Source: Candidatus Kuenenia stuttgartensis
Lineage (GTDB): Bacteria > Planctomycetota > Planctomycetia > Gemmatales > Gemmataceae
Reading direction: 5' to 3'
NCBI GenBank assembly: GCA_945875585.1
Contig: CAMCLK010000013.1
Location: forward strand, 33,511 to 97,510
Length of the DNA: 64,000 nt
Under the pieces are notes generated by a model that saw only the letters and a list, made by a program, of their open reading frames with translations, had not been told where the DNA came from and did not search any database. Shown piece after piece: positions 25,050 through 34,769 of this stretch (within the stretch, counting starts at the first letter, position 1; every line of letters begins with the position of its first letter). Both the position numbers and the translations under genes were made by a program.

Positions 25050-26510
25050 CTAGGAGGGTCGCTCGGGTCTGAGAAGCGGAAACAAAATAACATCGCGGAT
25101 GCTCGTTGTTTCAGTCAGAAGCATTGCCAAACGATCCACGCCAATTCCAAGGCCACCTGCCGGTGGCATGCCATGGCGTAATGCGCGAACGAAATCGTCG
25201 TCCATGCGCGCCATGGAATCGTCTTCCGGCAATCCAGCCAATTGCTGGCGGAATGTGGCTTCCTGAAGCACAGGATCGTTGAGCTCGCTGTAGGCGTTCG
25301 CCAACTCCATGCCGCGCACAAAAAGCTCAAATCGCTCTGCGATGGCGGGATTATCACGCTTGCGACGTGTTAACGGACACAGGCTGGCTGGGTAATCGTG
25401 TACAAATACGGGTCCAATCAGTCTGTGTTCTACTTCCTGTTCGAACAACAACTGCGCCAGTACGTCTGGATGCTTGCCAGCCGGGTTGATGCCGTGCTTG
25501 GCCGCGGCCTGCTCGAGGGAAGCGGGGTCTGCCATGTCGGCCCCTGCATGCCTTGCCAGCAACTCGGCATAGGTGGCGCGTTCGAATGGAGGGGTGAAAT
25601 CAACTTCTGCGCCGCCGTAGGTGACTTTGGGAGAGCCACGCAGTGCCATGGCGCACGCATGAAGGAGGCCTTCGGTCAGCTCCATCATCCCGCGGTAATC
25701 GGAATATGCCTGATACAGTTCAAGCATTGTGAATTCAGGATTGTGCCGCGGACTGATCCCTTCATTGCGGAATACCCGACCAATCTCGTAAACCTTTTCC
25801 ATGCCACCCACCAAAAGGCGCTTCAGTGGCAACTCCAAAGCGATGCGCAGCACCAAGGGGATGTCGAGAGCGTTGTGATGCGTCGTGAACGGCCGGGCAG
25901 CTGCTCCACCGGCAATCGCGTGGAGTGTTGGGGTCTCAACTTCGAGGAATTCCTGATCGTCGAGATGCCTGCGCATCGTGCGCACCAGCAGAACCCGCTG
26001 CTTGGCTCGCTCCATGGTCTCTGAATGGTATGTCAGGTCCAGATAACGATGACGCAGACGGAATTCCGTGTCTGACATGCCGGAGTGTTTGTCAGGATGC
26101 GGAAGCAAAGATTTTGCTTGAATGAGGATTTCCCGGGCAAAAACGGTCGGTTCCCCGGTCTTGGTATTTCCAAAAGTTCCATCGACCGCGACCAGATCAC
26201 CCAGATCCAACTCTTGAGCCAATTTCCAGCCTAATTCTCCGATTTGTTTCTTGCCAAGCATGACTTGGACGCGGCCACTCGCATCTTGAAGATGCAAAAA
26301 ATGAACATTTCCCATCACGCGACGCAACACCACACGACCTGCAAGCCGTGCGGGAGAAGGAGCTTCCGGATTCACGGGCAGTTCGCGCACACGGGCAATA
26401 GCCATATGGTTGTCAAATCGACCGCCCCACGGATCAATGCCTAAAGCCTCGATTGCATGAAGCTTGGCCAAGCGTGCAGCTTCGTGATTATTTTCCCCTG
26501 TTTCTGTCAC
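25050..26510 (-). CDS. lysS: Lysyl-tRNA synthetase, class II
   Basis: The GTG at 26510 has GGAG 8 bases upstream and gives 486 residues; a TTG six codons earlier is an alternative. An OB-fold anticodon-binding domain comes first (RVVLRRVMGNVHFLHLQD). The class II catalytic core has motif 1 around FLEVETPTL, motif 2 FRNEGISPRHNPEFTMLELY and motif 3 GIGVDRLAMLL. It charges tRNA-Lys in the cytoplasm. The permease gene starts 9 bases after its stop, an unusual neighbour for a tRNA synthetase. Confidence 0.96.
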   Translation of the reverse strand: MTETGENNHEAARLAKLHAIEALGIDPWGGRFDNHMAIARVRELPVNPEAPSPARLAGRVVLRRVMGNVHFLHLQDASGRVQVMLGKKQIGELGWKLAQELDLGDLVAVDGTFGNTKTGEPTVFAREILIQAKSLLPHPDKHSGMSDTEFRLRHRYLDLTYHSETMERAKQRVLLVRTMRRHLDDQEFLEVETPTLHAIAGGAAARPFTTHHNALDIPLVLRIALELPLKRLLVGGMEKVYEIGRVFRNEGISPRHNPEFTMLELYQAYSDYRGMMELTEGLLHACAMALRGSPKVTYGGAEVDFTPPFERATYAELLARHAGADMADPASLEQAAAKHGINPAGKHPDVLAQLLFEQEVEHRLIGPVFVHDYPASLCPLTRRKRDNPAIAERFELFVRGMELANAYSELNDPVLQEATFRQQLAGLPEDDSMARMDDDFVRALRHGMPPAGGLGIGVDRLAMLLTETTSIRDVILFPLLRPERPS

Positions 26511-26637
26511 GCCATCATCTCCAGACAAACCGTCCCAATTTCATGAATGCAAAGACTAGGGCAGCTTTGCATGGCGAATCAATCGCAAGGAACCGGAACA
26601 AGACGACGGACACCCCGTCCGGTAGCATCGATAGCAC

Positions 26638-27594
26638 ATGATGCTCATATGGTTATATCCACTGATTCTCATTCTGGTGCCTTTGGCGCTGGCAGCGGCA
26701 TGGTTTCGATCGAAGCAACCCGGGCGCGCCGTGTATGTGCCAGCTACCCATTTCTTTCCCCCGAGTCGTGGATGGCGCATGTCATGGAGCGCGGTTGCTC
26801 TGGTGATTGGGTCTGTTCTGGCGGTTATGGCAGCAGCGGTACCCGCATTGGTGCTTCCGACATTAATGCCAACCAGAGCAGTACTTATGGTTGTGCTCGA
26901 CAACAGCGCAAGCATGGCTGAGGTAGATGTACCGAGTCTGGAAAACCAACTGCTGAAACGATGGGACGTTGCCACCAATGAGCTAATGAATGTGTTGCAG
27001 GATAGAGCCAATGGAACGGAGTGGACCGTCGGCTTGGTTCTGTGTGCAGGTCATGCGGAACTGGTGTGCCTACCGGTTCAAGGTTTGGCAAGCCTCGAAC
27101 CGTTCATTCGTGGTGCTGGGCCACAGCAACAATCCGGTTTGAGCGGAACAGATTTATCATCAGGATTGGTGGTGGCACTTGAAGCAGCAATGGCTTCCGA
27201 CGCTCCCGCTCGGGCGGTTCTTCTGATTTCAGATGGTGAAAACAACGCAACGCCCCCTGAATCGGGAAAAACCATGCAGCAATTAGGTCAGGTTGCCAAG
27301 GCTCTAAATGTGCCATGTCACAGTCTGGAAGTGGCCAGAGCCTCAAATTCCAACCAGAAAACATCTGTTGCGCGACGAAATTTAAAAGAGTTGGGAGAAA
27401 TAACGGGCGGAATTGCATTGCAAGCTAATACAACGATGCAAACAAAGGAAGAATTAGACAAAGTAATGAAAGCCGTAGATACAGTGCGCCAGCAAATAGG
27501 TGAGTATAAGCGATGGCCAATGAATGCCGTGGTAGCAATCTCGGCAGCACTATTCCTGACAATGTATCAGTTCTTGAATCGAAACGGGTATTAA
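26638..27594 (+). CDS. vWA-domain membrane protein (BatA-like)
   Basis: The 318-residue protein has two N-terminal membrane helices (about 2-22 and 50-75), a von Willebrand A domain with MIDAS start DNSAS (Asp88, Ser90, Ser92) and LISDGEN, and a C-terminal helix (about 297-313). The layout matches BatA-type Bat proteins (aerotolerance operon). The usual partners (MoxR ATPase, DUF58, BatB) are absent here, so it stands alone. No clear ribosome binding site is seen; the second ATG at 26641 may be used. It might be regulated separately from the act operon 245 bases downstream. Confidence 0.87.
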   Translation: MMLIWLYPLILILVPLALAAAWFRSKQPGRAVYVPATHFFPPSRGWRMSWSAVALVIGSVLAVMAAAVPALVLPTLMPTRAVLMVVLDNSASMAEVDVPSLENQLLKRWDVATNELMNVLQDRANGTEWTVGLVLCAGHAELVCLPVQGLASLEPFIRGAGPQQQSGLSGTDLSSGLVVALEAAMASDAPARAVLLISDGENNATPPESGKTMQQLGQVAKALNVPCHSLEVARASNSNQKTSVARRNLKELGEITGGIALQANTTMQTKEELDKVMKAVDTVRQQIGEYKRWPMNAVVAISAALFLTMYQFLNRNGY

Positions 27595-27602
27595 GGTTTG
27601 GC

Positions 27603-27628
27603 CACCATTCCAACAACTTGGAATGGTG
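27603..27628. terminator. 11-bp hairpin after the vWA gene, no T-run
   Basis: CACCATTCCAA (27603-27613) and TTGGAATGGTG (27618-27628) pair around a CAAC loop, 8 bases after the vWA stop. Without a T-run it may be a weak or factor-assisted terminator separating the vWA gene from the act operon. The rest of 27595-27839 holds no gene. Confidence 0.45.
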
Positions 27629-27768
27629 CCACAAGCGTATTCCTAATACTGAAAAACTAAGGGAAACAGTTTTGGCAGAATTCTGGATATTGATGGGGGA
27701 TCTTGCGGCTACAGAAGTTGGCACAAAAGTTGCAGATTGATGATTTGGTGAAGGTGCCAAGAGACGCC

Positions 27769-27796
27769 TTGAAACCAATGCGATCGTGGCTAAAGT
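27769..27796 (+). promoter_or_regulatory. Weak sigma-70-like promoter candidate for the act-cox operon
   Basis: TTGAAA (27769-27774) and TAAAGT (27791-27796) are separated by 16 bases and lie about 45 bases before the actA start. Both hexamers deviate from consensus, so this is only a candidate. Confidence 0.25.
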
Positions 27797-27839
27797 AAGA
27801 TTTAATCGTTCAGACTGAGCGCATGTCGAGGAAGCGGAG

Positions 27840-28523
27840 ATGGCCCAACTCTTTCCAAGCTACGCCAATACCCTGATCCGTGCAGGGATTGTTGGTGCTA
27901 TTTTGGGTGCTCACGGGTTGGCAGCAGCCGCCCTGATTTTTGTTCGCTCACCCTACACCACTGGATCGGAAAACGCGGCAACGCAACCGATTCAGTTCAG
28001 TCATGCGCACCATGTGAATGGTCTCGGTATTGACTGCCGGTACTGTCACACGTCAGCTGAAGAAGTGGCGCATTCCAATGTACCACCCACCAAAACATGC
28101 ATGAATTGCCACTCACAGATCTGGGTGGGCAGCACGATGCTCGAGCCAGTGCGTGAAAGTTATAAGAACGACCAGTCAATCGAATGGAAAAGGCTTCACC
28201 GCCTTGCCGATTTCGCATATTTTGACCACAGCATTCACGTGACCAAAGGTATTGGGTGTGCCAGTTGCCATGGTCGCATCGACCACATGCAGGCGGTTTA
28301 CCAAAAGGGCACACTCCTGATGGAATGGTGCTTGGACTGCCACCGCGCGCCTGAAAAACACCTGCGCCCTAGGGATCAGATCACGAATATGGCCTGGACG
28401 GCTGACCAGTATCACGATCCAGCGCAACCCGACAAGGTTTGGAGCCAAGAAGAGCTTGGCGCAAAATTGAAAAGCGATCTGAATGTCCGGAGCCTGATCA
28501 CGTGCTCCACCTGTCACCGCTAA
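27840..28523 (+). CDS. actA: Alternative complex III subunit A, pentaheme cytochrome c
   Basis: The 227-residue protein has one N-terminal membrane helix (about 13-36) and five CxxCH heme sites: 66-70, 87-91, 140-144, 164-168 and 222-226, the last almost at the C-terminus. This is the expected pentaheme ActA, which carries electrons from the iron-sulfur subunit towards the monoheme subunit or cytochrome c. It is the first gene of a co-directional run of 12 genes ending at 41543. A purine-rich AGGAAGCGGAG precedes the ATG. Close spacing (35 bases) to actB fits one operon. Confidence 0.93.
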   Translation: MAQLFPSYANTLIRAGIVGAILGAHGLAAAALIFVRSPYTTGSENAATQPIQFSHAHHVNGLGIDCRYCHTSAEEVAHSNVPPTKTCMNCHSQIWVGSTMLEPVRESYKNDQSIEWKRLHRLADFAYFDHSIHVTKGIGCASCHGRIDHMQAVYQKGTLLMEWCLDCHRAPEKHLRPRDQITNMAWTADQYHDPAQPDKVWSQEELGAKLKSDLNVRSLITCSTCHR

Positions 28524-28558
28524 GGCCGCGACACAAAGCACAAGCCCAGGATGATTCC

Positions 28559-31500
28559 ATGAGCATCAATACAACGCCAACCGCTCCAATCACTTCTGCT
28601 GAGGCTCCGCTATGGCGTAGCTTGGAAGAGTTGTTGGAAACTCCTGGTTATCAGGACATGCTTCACCGGGAATTTCCTTCGCAAGCAGGCGAATGGACCG
28701 ACCCAGTGAGCCGAAGGTCTTTCCTGTCGCTGATGGGAGCATCATTGGCATTGGCAGGCTTGTCCGGTTGCCGGCAGCCATCGGGCACGATTGTGCCCAA
28801 CGTACGCGAAGCTGATGGAAGCCAGCCCGGCCTTCCGCTCTACTTTGCATCCGCAATGACTTTGTCCGGCTATGCGACACCCGTGCTTGTCAAGAATTAT
28901 GAAGGTCGGCCGATCAAGATCGAGGCCAACACGACGCACCCATCATTCAAGGGTGAGAACCCCGACAGTAACCCGGGCGTCGATATGTTCGCCTTGGCGT
29001 CTATTTTGGGTATGTACGACCCAGATCGCCAATTTGCACCCAACAACAAGGGTGCTGCCCAAACTTGGGAAGACGCTTTTAGAGCACTCAACACCAGAAT
29101 CAGCGAATTAAAGAAGGCAGGAAAAGGCGCGTCGGTAAGATTGCTGACGGGTCAAATCACATCGCCAACCCTTGCATCATCGATTGGTCGGTTCCTCAAG
29201 GAAGTTCCAAACGCTCGTTGGCACCAATATGAGCCACTTGCCAATGATCCCAACTATGTGGGAACTGCATTGGCTTATGGTAAGCCACTGGAAACGGTCC
29301 ACCAAATTCATGGTAAGGGTGTTCGGGCAGAGGTGATCGCAACCTTCGATTGCGATCTTCTCTATCAAGGGCCAGCAGCGCTTGCTCTGGTACGCCAATA
29401 CTCCGAATTGCGCGATATCACAAAATCAGAAGAAATGACTCGCCTTTATGCCATAGAGTCGGCATTGAGTGTCACTGGAGCGAAAGCCGACCATCGTCTG
29501 GCTGCCAAACCTAGCGAAATACCAGCATTGGTTCAGCATCTGGCCGCAATATTAGGTGTTGTTGGCGGAACGGAACAAACAGGTCTGTCGGCCGATCAGG
29601 CTGCTTTTATCAAGGCATTAGCAGCCGATCTGCTACAATCAACCCACACAAACGGGAAAAAACTGGAAAAGCCGGTGGCCCGCAAGGCAACACTTGTCGC
29701 GGTTGGCATTGGCCAACCACCAGAAGTGCACGCTCTTGTCGCAGCAATCAATGAAAAGCTTGGGAACACTGGTAAAACAGTGCGTTATCTGGAGCCACTG
29801 GCTCAGCATAGGCCCTTGGCAACCACAGAGTCTTTGGCGGTTCTGGCAGCAGACATTAAAGCCGACAAGGTCGATCTTCTTTTGGTAATCGATACCAACC
29901 CGGTCTATTCCGCCACCGGGGATATCGATTTCAAATCACTTCTGGAAGCAATGTCTCTGAAACCGGGCAAGACAACTGTCGCGGTGGCTCAGTACGAAGA
30001 TGAAACAGCCATTCAATGCCAATGGCGTCTACCGCTTGCCCACTATCTGGAACAGTGGGGCGATGCGCTAACATATGACGGCCGCGCTGTGATTATCCAG
30101 CCGATGATCGCCCCTCTTTACCATGGCAAATCTGCGGAAGAATTTCTTGCGGGCCTGACGGCGCATGAATCGGATCCTATGGCCACTGCTGGTTCATCCA
30201 GTGAGAGGGAAGGCCACGATCTGGTTAAATCGCATTGGAAAAATTGGTACGAAAGCGCCCGCGGAACTTCACCAGACCTTTTGAAGTTCAAGACATTCGA
30301 TGAGTTTTACACAATAAGCCTGCATGATGGTTTTGTTCATGGCTACACAACAAAGGAACAAACCGGCCTGAAATTGACGGATGAAGTAGCGAAGATCGCT
30401 CGTGCCGCCACGCTTAAAACCTCTGGCTCAGGCCTTGAAGTTGTCTTCACGCAAGACGACACCGTTTATGACGGTCGATTTGGCAATAATGGCTGGTTGC
30501 AGGAAACACCAAAGCCGATCACAAAAATCACATGGGACAATGCCGCGTACATCAATTACGCGACAGCCAATGCCCTGGGAATGAAATTGGCCAAGGAAAA
30601 CAAGCTCCCCGGCCTGAGTGAACGTGAATACGTCGCGCCAGCCAAGGAATTTGGAACCACAGCCGGCGAACACGGTCGGGCTTATGTGGATGTGCTGGAC
30701 ATCACTGTCGATGGCAAAACGGTTTCCATTCCCGCATGGGTTGTTCCTGGTGTGGCTGACAACACCATCGTTCTGCAACTCGGCTACGGTCGTACCCGGG
30801 CTGGTCGTGTGGGCGGTCACCTTATTGGTAAAGCCAAAGCAGAACCTTCGAAGGTAGGAAACGGCAAAGCGGGTGATGTTGTCGGGGTGAATGTCAACGC
30901 TATCCGAACGCAGGATTCGTTGTTCAGTGCCCGATCAGCAACAGCAAAAGTGAATGGTAGAACCCATCTTTTGGCTTGCACCCAAGGCCACCACAGCATG
31001 GAAGCTGAAGGTCGCGCCGCGCCATTGGTACGTGTGGCAACGGTAGCCACCAATGCTTCGAATCCACATTGGGTAGAGCACGATCCATCATTGGCTGGTC
31101 ACAAAGGTGACAAAGCAACTGATTCGCACGCAAAGAAAGATGATCACAAAGGACACGATCACGGTCATGATCATAAAGAGGAAGGCCACGGCCATGGCAA
31201 AGCCATCCCGTTGACCCTTCTTCCTAATGCAGATGACAACAATCCGATCGAAGGGTACGAATACGCCGAAAAGGTTCATCGTTGGGGAATGGTCATCGAC
31301 CTCAACCGGTGCACAGGTTGCTCGGCGTGTGTTGTTGCTTGCCAATCGGAAAATAACAGCCCGATTGTGGGTAAACACGAAGTCAGCCGTGGCCGGGAAA
31401 TGCATTGGATCCGAGTGGATCGATATTTCCAGGTAACCTACCACGATACACTTGAAAACCCTTCAAAGGTACGCACCTACCATCAGCCAGTGCCATGCAT

Positions 31501-32092
31501 GCAGTGTGAAAATGCACCGTGCGAACAGGTGTGTCCGGTAGCAGCAACCGTTCACAGCTACGATGGTTTGAACGATATGGTTTACAACCGTTGTGTGGGC
31601 ACCCGCTATTGCAGCAACAACTGCCCATACAAAGTAAGGCGTTTCAACTTCTTTCAATACACCGACTACACAACGCCAAGCTTGAAGTTGATGAACAATC
31701 CCGAAGTGACCATTCGCACACGTGGCGTGATGGAAAAGTGCACTTACTGTGTTCAACGAATCAGGCATGCTGAAATTGAAGCTGAAAAGCGAACGGTGAA
31801 GCAAGCTGGTGCTGAAAAGAAATCGATTACGCGTAAAAAAGATGGCGAACCGGGCAAACTTACCGCTCGCATCAATGATGGCGAAGTGGTGACGGCCTGC
31901 ATGGGCGCATGCCCAGCCAATGCCATCGTGTTCGGTGATATGAATGATCCGAAGAGCAGGATCGCGCGATTGAAATCAGCAGCCAAGCATTTGAATTACA
32001 CGATTCTCGAAGGTCTTAACACCTTCCCGCGCACGACATACCTGGCGGGGCTGCGCAACCCCAATCCCAACATCGAATCGGCGCAGGGGTGA
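28559..32092 (+). CDS. actB: Alternative complex III subunit B, molybdopterin-oxidoreductase-like iron-sulfur protein
   Basis: From the ATG at 28559 the protein has 1177 residues. An extended N-terminus of about 50 residues precedes a variant twin-arginine motif (SRRSFLSLMGASLALAGLSGC), with a lipobox-like LSGC. A large molybdopterin-oxidoreductase-like region (about 75-840; ActB is known to lack the cofactor) is followed by a ferredoxin-like region from about 910 with CTGCSACVVAC (Cys918 onward), CMQCENAPCEQVCP, CVGTRYCSNNCP, CTYC and CMGACP, fitting four clusters. A histidine/lysine/aspartate-rich insert at about 857-881 joins the two parts. Confidence 0.94.
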   Translation: MSINTTPTAPITSAEAPLWRSLEELLETPGYQDMLHREFPSQAGEWTDPVSRRSFLSLMGASLALAGLSGCRQPSGTIVPNVREADGSQPGLPLYFASAMTLSGYATPVLVKNYEGRPIKIEANTTHPSFKGENPDSNPGVDMFALASILGMYDPDRQFAPNNKGAAQTWEDAFRALNTRISELKKAGKGASVRLLTGQITSPTLASSIGRFLKEVPNARWHQYEPLANDPNYVGTALAYGKPLETVHQIHGKGVRAEVIATFDCDLLYQGPAALALVRQYSELRDITKSEEMTRLYAIESALSVTGAKADHRLAAKPSEIPALVQHLAAILGVVGGTEQTGLSADQAAFIKALAADLLQSTHTNGKKLEKPVARKATLVAVGIGQPPEVHALVAAINEKLGNTGKTVRYLEPLAQHRPLATTESLAVLAADIKADKVDLLLVIDTNPVYSATGDIDFKSLLEAMSLKPGKTTVAVAQYEDETAIQCQWRLPLAHYLEQWGDALTYDGRAVIIQPMIAPLYHGKSAEEFLAGLTAHESDPMATAGSSSEREGHDLVKSHWKNWYESARGTSPDLLKFKTFDEFYTISLHDGFVHGYTTKEQTGLKLTDEVAKIARAATLKTSGSGLEVVFTQDDTVYDGRFGNNGWLQETPKPITKITWDNAAYINYATANALGMKLAKENKLPGLSEREYVAPAKEFGTTAGEHGRAYVDVLDITVDGKTVSIPAWVVPGVADNTIVLQLGYGRTRAGRVGGHLIGKAKAEPSKVGNGKAGDVVGVNVNAIRTQDSLFSARSATAKVNGRTHLLACTQGHHSMEAEGRAAPLVRVATVATNASNPHWVEHDPSLAGHKGDKATDSHAKKDDHKGHDHGHDHKEEGHGHGKAIPLTLLPNADDNNPIEGYEYAEKVHRWGMVIDLNRCTGCSACVVACQSENNSPIVGKHEVSRGREMHWIRVDRYFQVTYHDTLENPSKVRTYHQPVPCMQCENAPCEQVCPVAATVHSYDGLNDMVYNRCVGTRYCSNNCPYKVRRFNFFQYTDYTTPSLKLMNNPEVTIRTRGVMEKCTYCVQRIRHAEIEAEKRTVKQAGAEKKSITRKKDGEPGKLTARINDGEVVTACMGACPANAIVFGDMNDPKSRIARLKSAAKHLNYTILEGLNTFPRTTYLAGLRNPNPNIESAQG

Positions 32093-32098
32093 TCCAAC

Positions 32099-33499
32099 AT
32101 GGCAACCAAAGAAGTCGTGAAAAAGGAACCTGATGAAGAAAGCCTCTTCACGGGAACTTACAGCTTCACGACTGTAACATCAAAGATCAACGATATCGTG
32201 CTTGGGCCGACCTCCAAGGGATGGGTCTTTGGATTTTTGGCCTCGTTCATGGTGCTTCAAGCCCTGCTTATGGCCCTCACGTGGCTGCTCTACGAGGGTA
32301 TTGGCACATGGGGGGTCAACGTCCCAGTTGGTTGGGGCTTTGACATCATCAACTTTGTTTGGTGGATCGGTATCGGTCACGCCGGAACACTGATTTCCGC
32401 CATTCTCTTGCTGTTTCACCAAAAGTGGCGGACGTCCATCAACCGCTTTGCAGAAGCGATGACTTTGTTCGCAGTGGCATGCGCCGGCATCTACCCGCTA
32501 GCCCACATGGGTCGGCCGTGGTTCTTCTACTGGTTACTGCCATACCCGTCAACAATGCAGTTGTGGCCTCAATTCCGTAGCCCGCTCATTTGGGACGTGT
32601 TTGCAGTTTCCACATACCTGACTGTGTCTTTGTTGTTCTGGTACACAGGTTTGATTCCTGACCTTTCCAGTATGCGCGATCGGGCGAAAAACCGTTGGGT
32701 CAGAATGATCTACGGCGTGCTCTCGCTCGGCTGGCGCGGAGCAGCGACACACTGGCACAGATACGAGACGATTTACCTGTTGCTTGCAGGCTTGAGTACG
32801 CCACTGGTTCTATCGGTTCACACCATCGTTTCATTCGACTTTGCGGTTGGAAACGTACCCGGCTGGCACGCCACCATTTTCCCACCTTACTTCGTGGCAG
32901 GCGCTGTTTTCAGCGGATTTGCCATGGTGGTGACCTTGGCTGTTCCTGTTCGCGTGATTTACGGTTTGAAAGACTTCATTACCGACAAGCACCTAGACAA
33001 CATGGCCAGAGTGATGCTGGCTACCGGTCTGATGGTGTTTTACGGGTACGGCGTAGAAGCGTTCATGGCCTACTATTCGGGTAGCCCTGATGAACAGGGC
33101 CTGTTCTTGAAGAATCGTGCTTTTGGCCCATATGGGGTGTTTTACTGGTTGCTGATCCTGTGCAATGGCATCATTCCCCAGTTGCTGTGGTTCAAATTCT
33201 TCCGCACCAACATCCCATCGTTGTTTGCCATATCGATTGTGATCAACATCGGTATGTGGCTTGAGCGATTTGTGATTTTGATGAGCCTCCAGCGCATTCC
33301 ATGGCAATCCTCGACATGGGGACAATATTCGCCCACGATTTGGGATATTACGACCTATGTTGGAACGTTCGGCCTCTTCTTCACTCTGTTGTTCCTGTTC
33401 ATGCGCCTTGTGCCCATGATCTCGGCATTTGAAATGAAGCACATGATGCCCGAATCGCACACGCACGCCCCGGGTACGCACGCGGGAGATAAACACTAA
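32099..33499 (+). CDS. actC: Alternative complex III subunit C, NrfD-like quinol-binding membrane protein
   Basis: The 466-residue protein has about ten membrane helices and the NrfD/PsrC fold expected of ActC, the likely site of quinol oxidation next to the iron-sulfur subunit. It begins with a soluble charged stretch (residues 1-45). Conserved-looking helix segments include WWIGIGHAGTLISAILLLF and YPLAHMGRPWFFYW. The start is 6 bases after actB. The C-terminus is His-rich (ESHTHAPGTHAGDKH). Its stop overlaps the actD start by one base. Confidence 0.94.
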   Translation: MATKEVVKKEPDEESLFTGTYSFTTVTSKINDIVLGPTSKGWVFGFLASFMVLQALLMALTWLLYEGIGTWGVNVPVGWGFDIINFVWWIGIGHAGTLISAILLLFHQKWRTSINRFAEAMTLFAVACAGIYPLAHMGRPWFFYWLLPYPSTMQLWPQFRSPLIWDVFAVSTYLTVSLLFWYTGLIPDLSSMRDRAKNRWVRMIYGVLSLGWRGAATHWHRYETIYLLLAGLSTPLVLSVHTIVSFDFAVGNVPGWHATIFPPYFVAGAVFSGFAMVVTLAVPVRVIYGLKDFITDKHLDNMARVMLATGLMVFYGYGVEAFMAYYSGSPDEQGLFLKNRAFGPYGVFYWLLILCNGIIPQLLWFKFFRTNIPSLFAISIVINIGMWLERFVILMSLQRIPWQSSTWGQYSPTIWDITTYVGTFGLFFTLLFLFMRLVPMISAFEMKHMMPESHTHAPGTHAGDKH

Positions 33500-34080
33500 T
33501 GCACGCTCCAGAACCAACACTGTTTGGCTTGCTTGCGGAGTTTGATACTCCACAAGCCCTGGTGGATGCTGCAAATGCAGCCAGGGTCAAAGGCTTCAAG
33601 GTGATGGATGGTTACTCACCATTCCCCGTGGAAGGCCTTCGAGAAGCTCTTGGCAAACCACGAACCCTGATGCCTGTTCTGATCTTCTGCGGTGGTCTTA
33701 CCGGGTGTTTCACAGCCTTCGTGCTGCAAACATTCACGTCCGGCGGGCATCCAACGGAGTGGGATGCTTATGTTCCACAGTGGTTCAATTACAGGTTGAA
33801 TATCGCTGGTCGACCTTTCTTTTCATGGCCAGCTTTTGTTCCAGCCATGTTTGAATTGACCATTTTGTTTTCAGCGTTCACAGCACTTTTCGGAATGTTG
33901 CTGCTCAACGGATATCCCCGACTTCACCATCCGCTGTTTGAAGTCAAGGAATTCCTGCGCGCAAGCTCGGATCGGTTCTTCCTGTGCATTGAAGCCACCG
34001 ACCCGCTTTTTGACATCGATGAAACGTACGCATTTATGAAGCATCTCAACCCGATCTCTTTGTCGGAGGTGCCACAGTGA
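33499..34080 (+). CDS. actD: Alternative complex III subunit D (DUF3341)
   Basis: The 193-residue protein is a DUF3341 member. A soluble N-terminal part has the family phrase FDTPQALVDAANAARVKGF and YSPFPVEGL. Two membrane helices follow (about 58-78 and 107-137), and a soluble C-terminus ends with RFFLCIEATDPLFD. ActD is a peripheral or membrane-anchored structural subunit of alternative complex III. ATG overlaps the actC stop (TAATG), indicating coupled translation. Confidence 0.93.
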   Translation: MHAPEPTLFGLLAEFDTPQALVDAANAARVKGFKVMDGYSPFPVEGLREALGKPRTLMPVLIFCGGLTGCFTAFVLQTFTSGGHPTEWDAYVPQWFNYRLNIAGRPFFSWPAFVPAMFELTILFSAFTALFGMLLLNGYPRLHHPLFEVKEFLRASSDRFFLCIEATDPLFDIDETYAFMKHLNPISLSEVPQ

Positions 34081-34769
34081 AGCACCACAGCATGATTCAA
34101 TGGTTTCCACTGGTGGTTCTGGCACTAATGCTGCCCGGCTGTCACCAAAAGATGGCCATTCAACCAAAATTGAAACCACAATCACCCACGCAGTTTTTTG
34201 CAGACGGTAGATCCACACGACCACAAGTTGTTGGAACCGTGGCAAGGGGAACTTTGCAAGAAGACGCCGTTTTCTCGACTGGGAAAGTAGCTGACTTAGG
34301 TGTTGTGACAGCGGGCGCGCCGGTTGATCCAAAATCGATCCTGGCCCAATACACTTCAGAATTTCCTTTGGAAGTCAATGAGTCGCTTCTTCTGCGTGGT
34401 AAGGAGCGATACAACATTTACTGCAATGTTTGCCACGGCCAAACAGGTGCTGCCGACGGCACTATTGTGATGCGTGGTTTTCTTCATCCACCTGCGTTTT
34501 GGGAACAATCACCCGGAAATACCTCGCACAACAGCAGAGGACTGCGCTATCAGGGTGCTGGTCAATTGTCATTGGAATCGGCGCCTGTCGGCTACATTTT
34601 CCATGTAATCACGCATGGTTATGGCGCCATGGGAAGTTATTCAGCGCAAATTTCGCCTCGAGATCGATGGGCAATTGTTGCATATATTCGCGCATTGCAA
34701 AAAGCACGTGCAACAGAAGCCAGCATTCCATCAACACAAGACAACAGCCATCCGAAGGGGGCGCACTGA
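34077..34769 (+). CDS. actE: Alternative complex III subunit E, monoheme cytochrome c lipoprotein
   Basis: The start is a GTG at 34077 overlapping the actD stop (GTGA). The 230-residue product has a lipoprotein signal with Cys22 (LMLPGCHQ) and one heme site CNVCHGQTG (Cys116, Cys119, His120), with a candidate axial Met further on (GYGAMGSYS). ActE hands electrons to the downstream acceptor, here presumably the heme domain of CoxB. Its stop overlaps the actF start. Confidence 0.93.
   Translation: MKHHSMIQWFPLVVLALMLPGCHQKMAIQPKLKPQSPTQFFADGRSTRPQVVGTVARGTLQEDAVFSTGKVADLGVVTAGAPVDPKSILAQYTSEFPLEVNESLLLRGKERYNIYCNVCHGQTGAADGTIVMRGFLHPPAFWEQSPGNTSHNSRGLRYQGAGQLSLESAPVGYIFHVITHGYGAMGSYSAQISPRDRWAIVAYIRALQKARATEASIPSTQDNSHPKGAH

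Noticed and set aside
34430..34768. Upstream extension of the actF frame through actE
   Set aside because: It overlaps the heme gene actE out of frame; the ATG at 34769 with TGATG overlap is the natural start.
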